64,000 nt of DNA from Candidula unifasciata. Taxonomy: Eukaryota > Mollusca > Gastropoda > Stylommatophora > Geomitridae. Below are positions 11,040 to 21,041 of the stretch, piece after piece. The notes under the pieces were generated by a model. It was given only the letters and a program-made list of their open reading frames with translations. It was not told where the DNA came from and did no database searches. A program made the position numbers and the translations under genes. Each line of letters begins with the position of its first letter. The stretch's first letter is position 1. The stretch covers positions 1,495,012-1,559,011 of the forward strand of contig CAJHNH020006667.1 in NCBI GenBank assembly GCA_905116865.2, read 5' to 3'.

Positions 11040-12666
11040 CGTATATTTTCTCTGGGCGCTGCAGTAGTGCAGTGACTAGACGCTTGTCCGCCAACCCGAA
11101 GGTCTTGTCACCTTGCTGAATGAAACAAAGACACAAACTGATCTTTCATCACTGAAAACGAAACATTGACGGAAATTACCCACTGACTGACCACAGCAGC
11201 TATATCGCACTGGAGAAAATACTAACACACCCAGAGTTACCCACACCGCCTCCTGTAGAATATATATATTCTCCAGTAGGTCGTGGTTACACGCAGTCCA
11301 CATAGAGATCGATTCAATGATCGGAAAGAATGCAGTGTGGCGTGACCGAATGAACTCTGATGATGAGAGAGTTCAATAATTCAAGCATCGCTGTCTCGTA
11401 TCGCCAGCATCCAAAAAACCATGCGGGTAAACGACCATTACTAGATCATCTCACATGATTCCCAAGCTCAGATCGGGTTTCAGTTCTCTTCCCAGTTATG
11501 CTGTCTGACAGTGCTATCAAGTAATTTATTTCTGTCTTCATGATGCTACTTTCGAATAAAGTCTGCCGAGTTTCATTAGGTTTTCAATGCGAGGAATAGT
11601 GTTTTGTAATTCTTTCTTTAAAGCTGGCAAATATTTTATGTTTGTCAAATTCTTTCCGCGTAAGTTCAGCCCTATAAACTTTCTCAGAAGGGGTGGATCT
11701 AGACAAGCGCACTATGCAGGAAACCCAAAACAGAATAACAAACCATCACAGAACTAGTATCGTAAGCTGCTGTACGCTGAGAGATAGACAGGTGGGGATC
11801 CGAGCACTTGAGGATTGAGTGGTTCGATGTGCAGTAAAGATTGTCTGTCGACTAACTAACTAGCTGGCTGGCTGACTAAGTAAAAAATAAACTTTCTCAA
11901 TCTTCATAATGTGGCTAACTTCTGTTATCTATTTTTACTCAACAATGTATGCAGCAGGTCTTTGTGTAAAATATTTTTCTAGAGACATATTTTTTTTTCA
12001 AGATAATAGAATCTAAAGATCTCATGGGTAATTTTCCGCCTCTATAAATGTTTAACTATGCACCTTACACAGTCTTTGGTTTCGCTTGTTGGTCAGGTGG
12101 TAGTGGAAGAAATGTTTAAAAAAAAAAAAAAAAGTCTCTCTCGAATCCTCGGTAAGGCTAGGGATTTTTTTCTGTCGGGGACAAAATAAACTTCTCACCT
12201 GCACAGTCTTGGCGACAGCACTGGCCATGCGTCCGTAAATCCTGAGGCTCAAATTACACCGCAAAAGTGTTAAAATAAAGGCAGTAATTGGCAGTTTTTG
12301 GCTGAAATCTATGTTCTGGACAAAATACGCAGATACTGCAGCCTAGCTGTAAACCACAACACTATATGCCAATCGTCTTTATAAGGGTGGACGTAAAAGA
12401 AGGACTGTGCAGTTGACGAAGACGCGTGATATCGTTGGAAACATACGTTCTCGTAACAAGTCACACAATTTTTGCTAGGGTTAAACCCGGTAACGTTTGC
12501 GCTAGAAGCCCACAGTCAGTTCAAACACAGGCCTGGGCAACAGACAAGGCTGCCGAAATTTGTTGGGGCATAGTACCAAATAATTTTTGAAAAGATACAA
12601 AAACACACAAAAAGGTACTAAATTTTAAATTTGTATTTTAAAAACTCTGTTAAAACGTCTTTAACT

Positions 12667-12667
<1 letters not shown>
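11040..12667. other. Unassigned sequence with decayed SINE heads
   Basis: No gene recognised. The interval 11045-11110 (GCAGTAGTGCAGTGACTAGA...CCCGAAGGTC) resembles the head of tSINE-2. The interval 12150-12265 shares GCACAGTC..GGCGACAGCA on the plus strand with 38,630-38,720, suggesting another dispersed family on the minus strand. Confidence 0.3.

Positions 12668-12723
<56 letters not shown>
12668..12723. repeat. (CA)n microsatellite
   Basis: A short CG run followed by about 26 CA units. Confidence 0.95.
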
Positions 12724-12725
<2 letters not shown>

Positions 12726-13413
12726 CTGGCTTACATTACATTTAATTATAAAATTATTGATTTATTACATGACTGTTATATAATTTTTTCTCGCTTTTTT
12801 TTTTTTTTTTGCACAGCAGCTGTGGTGGCTTCCAGTTGGTGAAATTAATGTCCAGGAGCAACAGCTTTCATCTCATAAATGCATTTATTGTTAAAGTCTT
12901 CAACGAAGAGCATTTTTTATAAATCGTACTATTATTAAGCTAAAAGAAAACTAAAACGTACCAAAAAATCGGACGTGGTACCTAAAGTACAGTTTTGCTC
13001 GGCAAGGGTGAAATACTACCAAATTTGTAAGCAAGTCAACTTCGCCAGCCATGACCAAAATTGTTGAAAGACGAGAGAACAATACAATTTGCGCGTGGTC
13101 GCCGACGTAAAATACCTTTTCCAACCCTGACAGTAGATACAACACAGGTGACAACAAAAATACACTACAAAACAATAAGGTGCGAGAGCATAATGTCAAC
13201 GGACGTCGCCATATCTTGTCGAGCTGCCACTCGTCAAAATGTTTACCGTAGACCTTTAGACTACTTTAGACCACGCGGAGCCCTGGTTCTATTCTCCTCT
13301 TGAATAGTTTTACCGATGGACTTTGAGTGTTCTGTTTCCTTAAAAAAATTGTGGGTTCCAAAACGCATGTGGTGTTCATGTTGTCAAAACTGTTCTTTAC
13401 TAACGACTCAAAG
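12724..13413. other. Unassigned sequence
   Basis: No gene or element recognised. Confidence 0.35.
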
Positions 13414-14457
13414 GATACACTGGCATTTCGATATGAATACTGTAAGTGGCATACACTGACCTTTCGATATGAATACTGTAAGTGGCATACACTGACCTTT
13501 CGATATGAATACTGTAAGTGACATACACTGGCATTTCGATTTGAATACTGTAGTGACATACACTGGCCTTTCTTTATGAATGCTGTAAGTGGCAAATAGT
13601 GGCATTTTGATATGAATACTGTAAGTGACATACACTGGCCTTTCGATATGAATACTGTAAGTAGCATATAGTGGCCTTTCGATATGAATTCTCTAAGTGG
13701 CATACACTGGCATTTTGATATGAATACTGTAAGTGACATACACTGGCCTTTCGATATCAATACTGTAAGTGGCATACACTGGCATTTCGATATGAATTCT
13801 GTAAGTGGCATGCACTGACATTTTGATATGAATACTGTAAGTGGCATACACTGGCATTTCGACATGAATACAGTATGTGGCATACAATGGCATTTCGACA
13901 TGAATACTGTAAGTGGCATACACTGGCATTTCGATATGAATACTGTAAGTGGCATACACTGGCATTTCGATATAAATACTGTAAGTGGCATACACTGGCA
14001 TTTCGACATGAATACTGTATGTGGCATACAATGGCATTTCGACATGAATACTGTAAGTGGCATACACTGGCATTTCGACATGAATACTGTAAGTGGCATA
14101 CACTGACATTTCGACATGAATACTGTATGTGGCATACACTGGCATTTCGACATGACTACTGTAAGTGGCATACACTGGCATTTCGACATGAATACTGTAA
14201 GTGGCATACACTGGCATTTCAATATAAATACTGTAAGAGGCATACACTGGCATTTCGACATGAATACTGTAAGTGGCATTCACTGGTGTTTCGACATGAA
14301 TACTTAAGTGGCATAAACTGGCATTTCGATATGAATACTGTAAGTGGCAAACACTGGCATTTCGATACGAATACTGTAAATGGCATTCATTGGCATATCG
14401 ATATGAATACTGTAAGTGGCATATACTGACATATTGATATGAATACTGTTAGTGGTA
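13414..14457. repeat. 36-bp minisatellite, about 29 copies
   Basis: The unit is 36 bp and contains CATTTCGACATGAATACTGT followed by AAGTGGCATACACTGG. Because 36 is divisible by three, several frames stay open on both strands. The minus strand gives repeats of MPLTVFMSKCQC (337 codons) and the plus strand repeats of MNTVSGIHWHFD. There is no start context, no non-repeat domain and no bias towards silent change, so I treat them as artefacts. Copies at the 5' side are more divergent than those in the middle (about 13,850-14,280). The array directly abuts a tSINE-2 copy at 14,458. Confidence 0.95.
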
Positions 14458-14700
14458 GGCTGCCGTGGTGTAGCAACTAGACACCTGCATGTGGAACCGA
14501 AGGTCCAGCTTTCTGCCTTCTGGTCCTGACGGAACAGAACTTTGTTTTTAAATGACCTTGGCTCCCAGGTCGACCCAGACTTAAGTTGATACCAGGTAAA
14601 GTACTGGGAAGTAAAGGCGACCGGCGTGATGTTGATCGCACCACCCACTAAATGCCTAAATGCGTAGAAAAGGTTCCTTCTCTATTACTTTTACTACACG
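14458..14700 (+). repeat. tRNA-derived SINE (tSINE-2)
   Basis: The head GCCGTGGTGTAGCAACTAGA is followed by the family-specific body: AATGACCTTGGCTCCCAGGT, CGACCCAGACTTAAGTTGAT, ACCAGGTAAAGTACTGGGAA and GTAAAGGCGACCGGCGTGAT. Other copies lie at 18.2, 18.5, 24.1, 37.9, 49.7, 52.0 and 54.6 kb. Confidence 0.8.
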
Positions 14701-15174
14701 TCATTGGTGTCCAGTTAGATAAGACCTGGGAACCTCTCTTATTTTCAAAAATCTTTCACGGACTTCAGACCTAATAACAGCCATACTAAGTAACATCTTC
14801 TTTTTCTGCCTTCTATCCCCCAATGGAGCATTGGTCCCTAAACCAACTCGCACCAAGCTGTTCTATCCTTTGCTATCCTATGCAGCTCCCCCCATGTCCT
14901 CCCCATCTTTTTAACTTCTCTCCATTCTGCATGTGTTTTTCTGGTCTGCCTTTATTTCTAAGCCCATGTGGGTTCCAGTGCAATTACAGTCTAGTTATAT
15001 TGTTCTCAGGTTTTCTCAGCGTCTTTTCTTCACCTCTTGGTCCACTGGAACTTGTTTAGTTCTCTCCCAAAGCTCTACATTAGTGATTCTATCATAACAT
15101 TTAATTCCCTCAATTTTGCACAGGCACAAGTTAATGAATGTTTGTAGTTTGTTATGAAAAACTTATAATTCATC
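14701..15174. other. Unassigned sequence
   Basis: No gene or repeat recognised. Confidence 0.35.
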
Positions 15175-15183
15175 AATATTAGA

Positions 15184-15448
15184 TCCATGTATGGGTTCCA
15201 GGGCCGAATTGTAAATATATATATAAAAAAAAAAAAATAAAAAAAAAAAAAAAAAAGAACAGACCCACTGCCTCCAAACAAGCATGTCGTAAGAGTCGAC
15301 TAATTAGGAGGTTCTTTCGAAATCGGAGTGCATCTGCCTGAGAGGTAAGGAACCCACAGTCTAGATCTGTAAAACAGATGTGAATGTAGAACTCAAGTTC
15401 TTGAACAAGAAAAGGACAAAGAAGTAGAACGTGAAGAAGAAGATGATA
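15184..15448 (+). repeat. GAA-SINE with 9-bp target duplication
   Basis: The start TCCATGTATGGGTTCC aligns with the family 5' end, and the body contains AGACCCACTGCCTCC and GAGTCGACTAATTAGGAG. It ends GAAGAAGAAGATGAT. AATATTAGA flanks it at 15,175-15,183 and 15,449-15,457. An A-rich insertion at 15,226-15,256 replaces part of the 5' region. Confidence 0.85.
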
Positions 15449-15457
15449 AATATTAGA

Positions 15458-16337
15458 ATCTTGAAAAGAAGAGGAGCCTGCAGTTAAGCTGGAACCTCGA
15501 CTTAAAGCTACTAATGGACTCCTTATATTTGCTCTATGGAACTCTGGGGGATCATCAACTGGGAAACTGTTGTGTGTGATTTTCGGGGCCGATAGGCCGT
15601 CTAATTAAATCCTCACACTTCACTTGACTATATGTTCGCTATACATTTTGGCGAAAAACAGTGATATTTGATATTAACCTTTCTGGCAACACATTAGACC
15701 TATAATCCATACTTAGTGGTTAGTGTTTGATTCTTGTCCTGGCTAAGAATGGCAGTCTGACCCCCCCCCCCCCCGACCCCCTTCCCCTTTACGGTTGTTT
15801 ACAGTCTGCTGCGGTGTGCCGAATTACACCTTTTTTTTTTATTTTTTCAGGGATTCTGCCTATTTATTAGGCGCGGCGGGTTCGAATCTCCACGTGCCTA
15901 TACCTTTAAATATTTAGGTTGCCGTACATGCCCTATGAGCTCAGTTCCTTTAGTTTCCTGATAATTTACTGAATTCCTCGATGTGTTGGTGATGTCTCCG
16001 TTGCCGTCAATCGGTTCTGGTAACTATGTTCTTCCATGCCGCGATAGCAAAGGCTCAACATCATCTCCTTTGGTCTCCCTCTGCCTCTCCCCATTCTTTC
16101 CAGCTTGCTTGTTGTCATTACGACTAAATTCAGCCCGTATGAATGCATTTCCAATGCTTGTTTTATTTTTTATTTTTTGTGTGTCTGTAAGTAAATGTGT
16201 CCTTACAGTCGGAATTAACCACTTTTAGGGTGTAGGATTGGCAAGGGGGAGCCCGTAGTGGGCCTGATAATTAAAGGTCGCAGATTGTTAGTACAGTCTC
16301 CACAACTGTGCTGTGTAAGATATGTTTGTTATAACTT
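15458..16337. other. Unassigned sequence with a B-box-like motif
   Basis: GGGTTCGAATCTCC at 15,881-15,894 matches a pol III B box and may mark a decayed tRNA-derived SINE. No cloverleaf can be drawn, so I do not call a tRNA gene. C16 and T10 runs occur near 15,760 and 15,830. Confidence 0.35.
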
Positions 16338-16455
16338 ACCCCCCCCCCACCCCCACCCCCCCCCACACCCACCCCCCCCCCCACCCACCCGCGCGCGCGC
16401 ACCCGCCCGCCCGCACCCACACACCCCCCCCCCCCACACACACACACACACACAA
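16338..16455. repeat. C-rich and (CA)n low-complexity tract
   Basis: Runs of C broken by single A, a CG/CCG patch, then CA repeats. The proline/histidine-rich frames here are artefacts. Confidence 0.9.
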
Positions 16456-17084
16456 AACGAATACCAAGGTCAGAAGTGCTAGAGCCGACAATATCGAACT
16501 CGCACAAACCTTTTGTAAAATACCATCATATTATTTGATGCACGGTGCTCACTCATTTGTACTCCACCCAGCAAGCCTATTATTAATTGACAATGCAGCG
16601 GCGTCCCCGAGTGTGACTAACCCACTCCTGAGCTCAGCATGCAGCGAAAAGCAGCTACTTGACAATGAAACGTTGAAAGCAAGTTCATTAACGCGCTTGG
16701 GATAATGGCAGTAAAAGAAAAAGACGCAGACTGGAGAGATTATGCACGGGTAATGAAAGCCTGCTTCAAGTTACAGTCGCATGTGCTTCCATTAATGTGT
16801 TAGTGTTGAATCAATAACAAGTTTACATTAACATTTTGCTTCAGTACTTCACAAGTGCAGGTTTGAGAACTGCCATATTGTGTTTAGGAACTCGTTATTG
16901 TTAAAACTTGGAAGATGTAATGGCTTTCAATGTTTGTTGCAGGCTGAGGTTAATCTGTTTTTTATATGAATCTGCACATGCTGTTAAAAATGCTACTGCT
17001 TGTGGTACTGTTGCTGCTAACTCCTCCTCCTCTTCGTATAACTCTTTCCTCTGCATCGTAATGCTTTTTCTTCTCCCCCTCTTC
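16456..17084. other. Unassigned sequence
   Basis: No gene recognised. Confidence 0.35.
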
Positions 17085-17167
17085 GGCATCTTCCTGTTTA
17101 GTCTTCTCTTCCTCATCCTCCTCCTTCTCCTCCTCCTCCTCCTTCTCCTTCTTCTTCTTCTTCATCG

Positions 17168-17253
<86 letters not shown>

Positions 17254-17381
17254 TAGTCTTCTTCTTCTTCTTCTTCTTCTTCTTCTTCTTCTTCTTTTTC
17301 TTCTTCTCCTTTTTCTTCTTATTTTTCTTCTTCCTCTTCTTCTTTTCTTCTTCTTCCTTATCTTCGTCTTCGTCTTCTGCT

Positions 17382-17413
<32 letters not shown>

Positions 17414-17600
17414 TTCTTCTTCTTCTTCTTCTTCTTCTTCTTCTTCTTCTTCTTCTTCTTCTTCTTCTTCTTCTTCTTCTGCTTTTTCTTCTGCTTCTGC
17501 TTTTTTCTTCTTCTTCTTCTTCTTCTTCTTCTTCTTCTTCTTCTTCTTCTTCTTCTTCTTCTTCTTCTTCTTCTTCTTCTTCTTCTTCTTCTTCTTCTTC
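17085..17600. repeat. Compound (TTC)n-(CAT)n-(TTC)n array
   Basis: More than 500 bp of pyrimidine-rich TTC units, split by about 90 bp of CAT/ATC units (17,163-17,253). The sequence just after, TTCACCGACGACTGTACTC, resembles the start of a minus-strand GAA-SINE body, so part of the array may be a SINE tail. The resemblance is short. Confidence 0.95.
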
Positions 17601-17730
17601 ACCGACGACTGTACTCGTCTTACAAACTGACATAAGTTAATTTCTTACTTTTTTAAGCTACATTACAATTATTAAAGAGGTATACTGTTTCCGAAATAAA
17701 CATTTGCCAATACTGTGCTGCGCTATTTGT

Positions 17731-18206
17731 GTCAACACTGAAGGACATACTGTATTCACAGTGGAGATAAAAAGCGTCCATTCTTCTTTGTCAACACCGC
17801 AGGATATACTGTATTCACAGTGGAGATAAAAAGCGTCCATTCTTCCTTGTGAACACCGCAGGATATACTGTATTCTCAGTGGAGATAAAAAGCGTCCATT
17901 CTTCTTTGTCAACACCGCAGGATATACTGTATTCTCAGTGGAGATAAAAAGCGTCCATTCTTCTTTGTCAACACCGCAGGATATACTGTATTCACAGTGG
18001 AGATAAAAAGCGTCCATTCTTCTTTGTCAACACCGCAGGATATACTGTATTCTCAGTGGAGATAAAAAGCGTCCATTCTTCTTTGTCAACACCGCAGGAT
18101 ATACTGTATTCACAGTGGAGATAAAAAGCGTCCATTCTTCTTTGTCAACACCGCAGGATATACTGTATTCACAGTGGAGATAAAAAGCGTCCATTCTTCT
18201 TTAGTC
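17731..18206. repeat. 59-bp tandem repeat, 8 copies
   Basis: Eight nearly identical 59-bp units containing GGATATACTGTATTCACAGT and GGAGATAAAAAGCGTCCATT. Copies differ at only a few sites (for example CACAG or CTCAG), so the array is young or recently homogenised. Confidence 0.97.
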
Positions 18207-18224
18207 AAGTTATACTTATGTATC

Positions 18225-18470
18225 ATAGCTGTCGTGAAGTGGGTACTACATTTGTCTGCAGGTTCGATGGTCAGAGGCTCAAATCTCCATCCAACAAGGT
18301 AGATTTTAAAATGTGATCTCGGTTTCCAGGTCAACCCAATCTTTATATGGCTAGCAGGGACAGTTCTGGGAAGTAAAGGTGGCTAGCATGATAATGATCG
18401 CATCACCCAACAAGTTCAGATTGGTCTGTTAACCATGGGGCTCACTAAAGTCAATCTTCTTCTACTACTG
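18225..18470 (+). repeat. tRNA-derived SINE (tSINE-2)
   Basis: The head has GAGGCTCAAATCTCC as a decayed B box. The body contains TTTCCAGGTCAACCCAATCT, GACAGTTCTGGGAAGTAAAG and ATGATCGCATCACCCAACAA, which match the family. Confidence 0.75.
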
Positions 18471-18504
18471 CTAATTGAAAAAAAAGGGGGGGGGGATGGG
18501 GAAG

Positions 18505-18750
18505 CCGTTAAAAGCTCACCTATAGACCCAGATGTCGTCGCTTCAAATCCGGATGGTGCTGGACTTTCTTCTTCAAAAATGACCTTGGTTCCAGGATTGA
18601 TGCATCCTTAAAAAGGTCCCAGGTAAAAGTCGCAGGAAGTAAAGATGGCGCGTGTAATTCTGACCAAATCACATTTCAAGTGTCGATTGGTCTATAAAAT
18701 TTAGGTCTAACACTATACACCCAATATAAAAAAAGGTCCTTACTACTACT
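18505..18750 (+). repeat. tRNA-derived SINE (tSINE-2)
   Basis: The head GGGAAGCCGTTAAAAGCTCA is followed by a B-box-like GCTTCAAATCC, then AAAATGACCTTGGTTCCAGG and GGAAGTAAAGATGGCG. It is the second of two copies in the same direction, about 280 bp apart. Confidence 0.75.
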
Positions 18751-18942
18751 GCTGTTGTTGTTGTTATTCCTCCTCCTCCTCCTCCACAACTACCTCCTAC
18801 TGCTACGACCACTAACACTACCCAAACAACAACAAAAACCACTACTGTTATTACTAGGGCTGTACCGAATAGTCATTTTCACTATTTGGCCGAATACGAA
18901 TAGCTGGACCAACTATTCGGCCGAATACGAATCCGAATAGTG

Positions 18943-19740
18943 AATCATCATCATCAGGTGCTTTGCCGATTGGTATGGGCGATTATGCCACGCCACAGTT
19001 TGCGATCTCCTGCAGCATGTATTAGTTCGTGTGCTAACACACCTCCATGCCATGCAACAAGACTGTCAAGAATCTTATATCGTGTCTTCCTCTATCCCTC
19101 CCTTCCGTATATCTTTCCAGTGGTCACGATATGTTCCATTTTCCCTCACCTTATAACATGGTCGAAAAATTACAATTGTCTCCTTCTGATGTCTGTGAGT
19201 AGTTGTCTTTCGGCTCCAGCCTCTATCAAAACCTCTTGGTTGCTGTTTTTTTTTTTTTTTTTGCTGTCCAAAGTATTTTAAGCATCGTTCTGTAAAACCA
19301 CATCTATGAGCCTCAAGAAATTGTTTGGCTTGCCTACCGATTGTCCAGGACTTACAGCCATATGTTAAAACTGGATATATGTAGCAAGCAAGAATTCTTT
19401 TTCTAACCTTCAATGACAAAGATATAATGCATAAGATGTTCTTCATTTTATAAAATGCAGTTCTTGCCTATCCGATTCTGTTTCTTATTTCAGTATTGCA
19501 TCTTCCATCTGATGTTATCCACGTGCCCAGATACTTAAATTTCTGTACTTGTCCCAAAATAAAACCATTGACTTTTATTACACATTTAGGAATAATTATT
19601 TTCTTTGATACCACCATTACTTCTGTCTTCCCACTATTCAAACTGAGGCTTATTCTTTCACTTTCGCTGTGATAACTAATACCTAGGAATGAAAGTATTC
19701 TTAGTTTTATAACAAATAACTGAACTTGTAAATAGTCACT
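18943..19740 (-). pseudogene. RTE-like LINE fragment inside the hAT
   Basis: The minus-strand frames read LNSGKTEVMVVSKK, then VQKFKYLGTWITSDG, and after a frame change RILACYIYPVLTYGCKSWTI. These are the thumb-side segments of a non-LTR reverse transcriptase (K-T-E-x-M, K-Y-L-G, Y-G-x-x-x-W). Frameshifts break it and the 5' part is gone. Its 3' end is a short GATGATGAT tail at about 18,943-18,955, a tail type known from RTE-like LINEs. The 5' boundary next to the transposase remnant is approximate. Confidence 0.75.
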
Positions 19741-19774
19741 GTCCGCTAAGTTAATCCATGAAAGCGGCATGAGC

Positions 19775-19860
19775 TTAAAAAAATCGTTCCATGTTGTCAG
19801 CATTAAGGCAGTTTCTTTTCTCACTGAAGTTATTTCCAGCTGTACTAAACAGACGTTCAC
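19775..19860 (-). pseudogene. hAT transposase C-terminal dimerisation remnant
   Basis: Reading the minus strand from 19,858 gives ERLFSTAGNNFSEKRNCL and then NADNMERFF followed by a stop at 19,775-19,777. E-R-x-F-S-x-A-G-x-x-x-x-x-K-R-x-x-L is the signature of the hAT C-terminal dimerisation domain. Upstream coding sequence is replaced by the poly-A end of the FAU retrocopy, so only 27 codons remain. This independently confirms the hAT assignment made from the 8-bp target duplication. Confidence 0.75.
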
Positions 19861-20140
19861 TTTTTTTTTTTTAACATGAACATATTTATTTTTTCAAATG
19901 TGATATTCATTTTATGAGCGGGCATTGGGTCCCTTCTTGCGTCCAAACCCAGCAACAACATTCACAAAGCGTCTGTTGTACTGCATGCGGCGCTTGGCAC
20001 GGCCAGTTCTCCTCTTCTTCTTCTCTTGCTTTTCAACTTTTGGGGTCTGTCCACGGACTTTGCCGGCACGGGCCAAACTACCATGGACTTTGCCTCCAAG
20101 CAATCTCAGTTCAACACTCAAAGTTGACTCGTCTCTGAAA
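19861..20140 (-). pseudogene. FAU: Processed retrocopy of FAU (ubiquitin-like / ribosomal protein eS30), 5' truncated
   Basis: In animals FAU encodes a ubiquitin-like domain fused to ribosomal protein eS30, a small-subunit protein released after cleavage behind Gly-Gly. Here the minus strand encodes the end of the ubiquitin-like part ([13 protein letters not shown]) and then a complete 59-residue eS30 at 20,091-19,915, starting [15 protein letters not shown], with [13 protein letters not shown] in the middle and a stop at 19,912-19,914. A short 3' UTR carries AATAAA (19,885-19,890), and 12 A residues follow at 19,872-19,861. No intron appears, the ubiquitin-like domain is mostly missing, and the copy sits inside a hAT transposase. 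These features mark a reverse-transcribed mRNA, not the working gene. The eS30 frame is intact, so the insertion may be recent. The upstream limit is approximate. Confidence 0.88.
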
Positions 20141-20531
20141 GCAGCCAGCTTGTAGGTGGTGCACAAAGATAACGCTTGACTGTATGAACCAAGGTGGGAA
20201 ATCTTAATATGTTTATTTGCCACCAGTCCAGAAACGGGTGTAAGGTAACCACTATTCGTATTCGGCCAGACCGCAACTATTCGGCCGAATACCGAATAGT
20301 TATTAGGTCCACTATTCGGCCCCGAAGCGAATACGAAGCGAATATTCGGTACAGCCCTAGTTATTACTGAAACTACTACTGAAACTACTGCTGCTGCTAC
20401 CACCACCACTGCTACTACTACTGCAGTTTGTGTGTGTGCGCTGAATTAACCCTAAATGGACAACGACATAATATAATCGTCTCTATCATAATTAACATTG
20501 TGATAATCATGACCGGTAAAAAAGCAATCAT

Positions 20532-21041
20532 TTAACTTGGAGAATAGCTGCGAACTTTAGATTTAAATTTTAAAAAATATATAACCATGGGGAAAAACAG
20601 TTGTAACTGTGTGTAAATAAAATAGCTGACACATGTTACAACCTGCAGAAGCCAAGACACCAGCCAGAGACAGCGTTCTTGTTTGTCCTGAGCAGGAACG
20701 ACTGTTAAGGCTCGTTTTAGGGCCTTTTCATGTCCAAAGTCAGTGTGATTGTTCATCTGCCTATGCAAACGTTTGAAGATAAACTGGCACACACAGGACA
20801 GTTCAGAACAGCAAACGTTTGCGCGTGAGAATCTGTAACGGACGTTTTTGGAGGTTTTCTCAGATGCTCCGTTTGTACTTTGAATTGTAAAAGCATCATG
20901 GACAAAGTGGCCGGGAGCAAACTGCTTCCACCTCTGTGTCATTTTTGTCACGCCACTAGCGTCCAGTGTCAGCAGGCAGGTGGTACTGGCAACAACTCGT
21001 GAATAATGTATGGCCGTTTTAATATAATATAAAGATTTCAC
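20532..21041 (-). CDS. Open frame of unknown function with a zinc-finger-like patch
   Basis: A 169-codon open frame in sequence that is not simple repeat. The middle contains CCSELSCVC, then FKRLHRQMNNHTDFGH. The spacing of F, L, H and H is like the second half of a C2H2 zinc finger, but the cysteine pair is irregular. The last 30 residues are hydrophobic and look like read-through. No splice sites, promoter or second exon could be supported. It could be an exon fragment, an old transposon-encoded zinc finger, or chance. I do not recognise a family. Confidence 0.22.
   Translation of the reverse strand: MKSLYYIKTAIHYSRVVASTTCLLTLDASGVTKMTQRWKQFAPGHFVHDAFTIQSTNGASEKTSKNVRYRFSRANVCCSELSCVCQFIFKRLHRQMNNHTDFGHEKALKRALTVVPAQDKQERCLWLVSWLLQVVTCVSYFIYTQLQLFFPMVIYFLKFKSKVRSYSPS

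Larger units (their letters stand above)
18855..20359 (-). mobile_element. hAT transposon with nested retro-insertions
   Basis: Perfect 17-bp terminal inverted repeats, TAGGGCTGTACCGAATA and its complement, enclose 1,505 bp. GTTATTAC flanks both sides (18,847-18,854 and 20,360-20,367), a perfect 8-bp duplication typical of hAT. Sub-terminal regions repeat ATTCGGCCGAATAC-type palindromes. Inside, on the minus strand, are the last 27 codons of a hAT transposase, a LINE fragment and a FAU retrocopy. Most of the transposase is missing, so the element is dead. Confidence 0.88.

Noticed and set aside
13266..14279. 337-codon frame of MPLTVFMSKCQC repeats as a gene
   Set aside because: A 36-bp tandem repeat keeps frames open automatically, and the opposite strand is open as well. 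No unique domain or expression signal.
13414..14457. CRISPR array
   Set aside because: Units are contiguous with no spacers, and the genome is eukaryotic. The same reasoning excludes the 59-bp, 33-bp, 20-bp and 19-bp arrays.
19912..20409. A 165-residue eS30-containing gene
   Set aside because: Only the last part matches FAU. The N-terminal half reads through hAT terminal sequence, and the poly-A tail shows a retrocopy.
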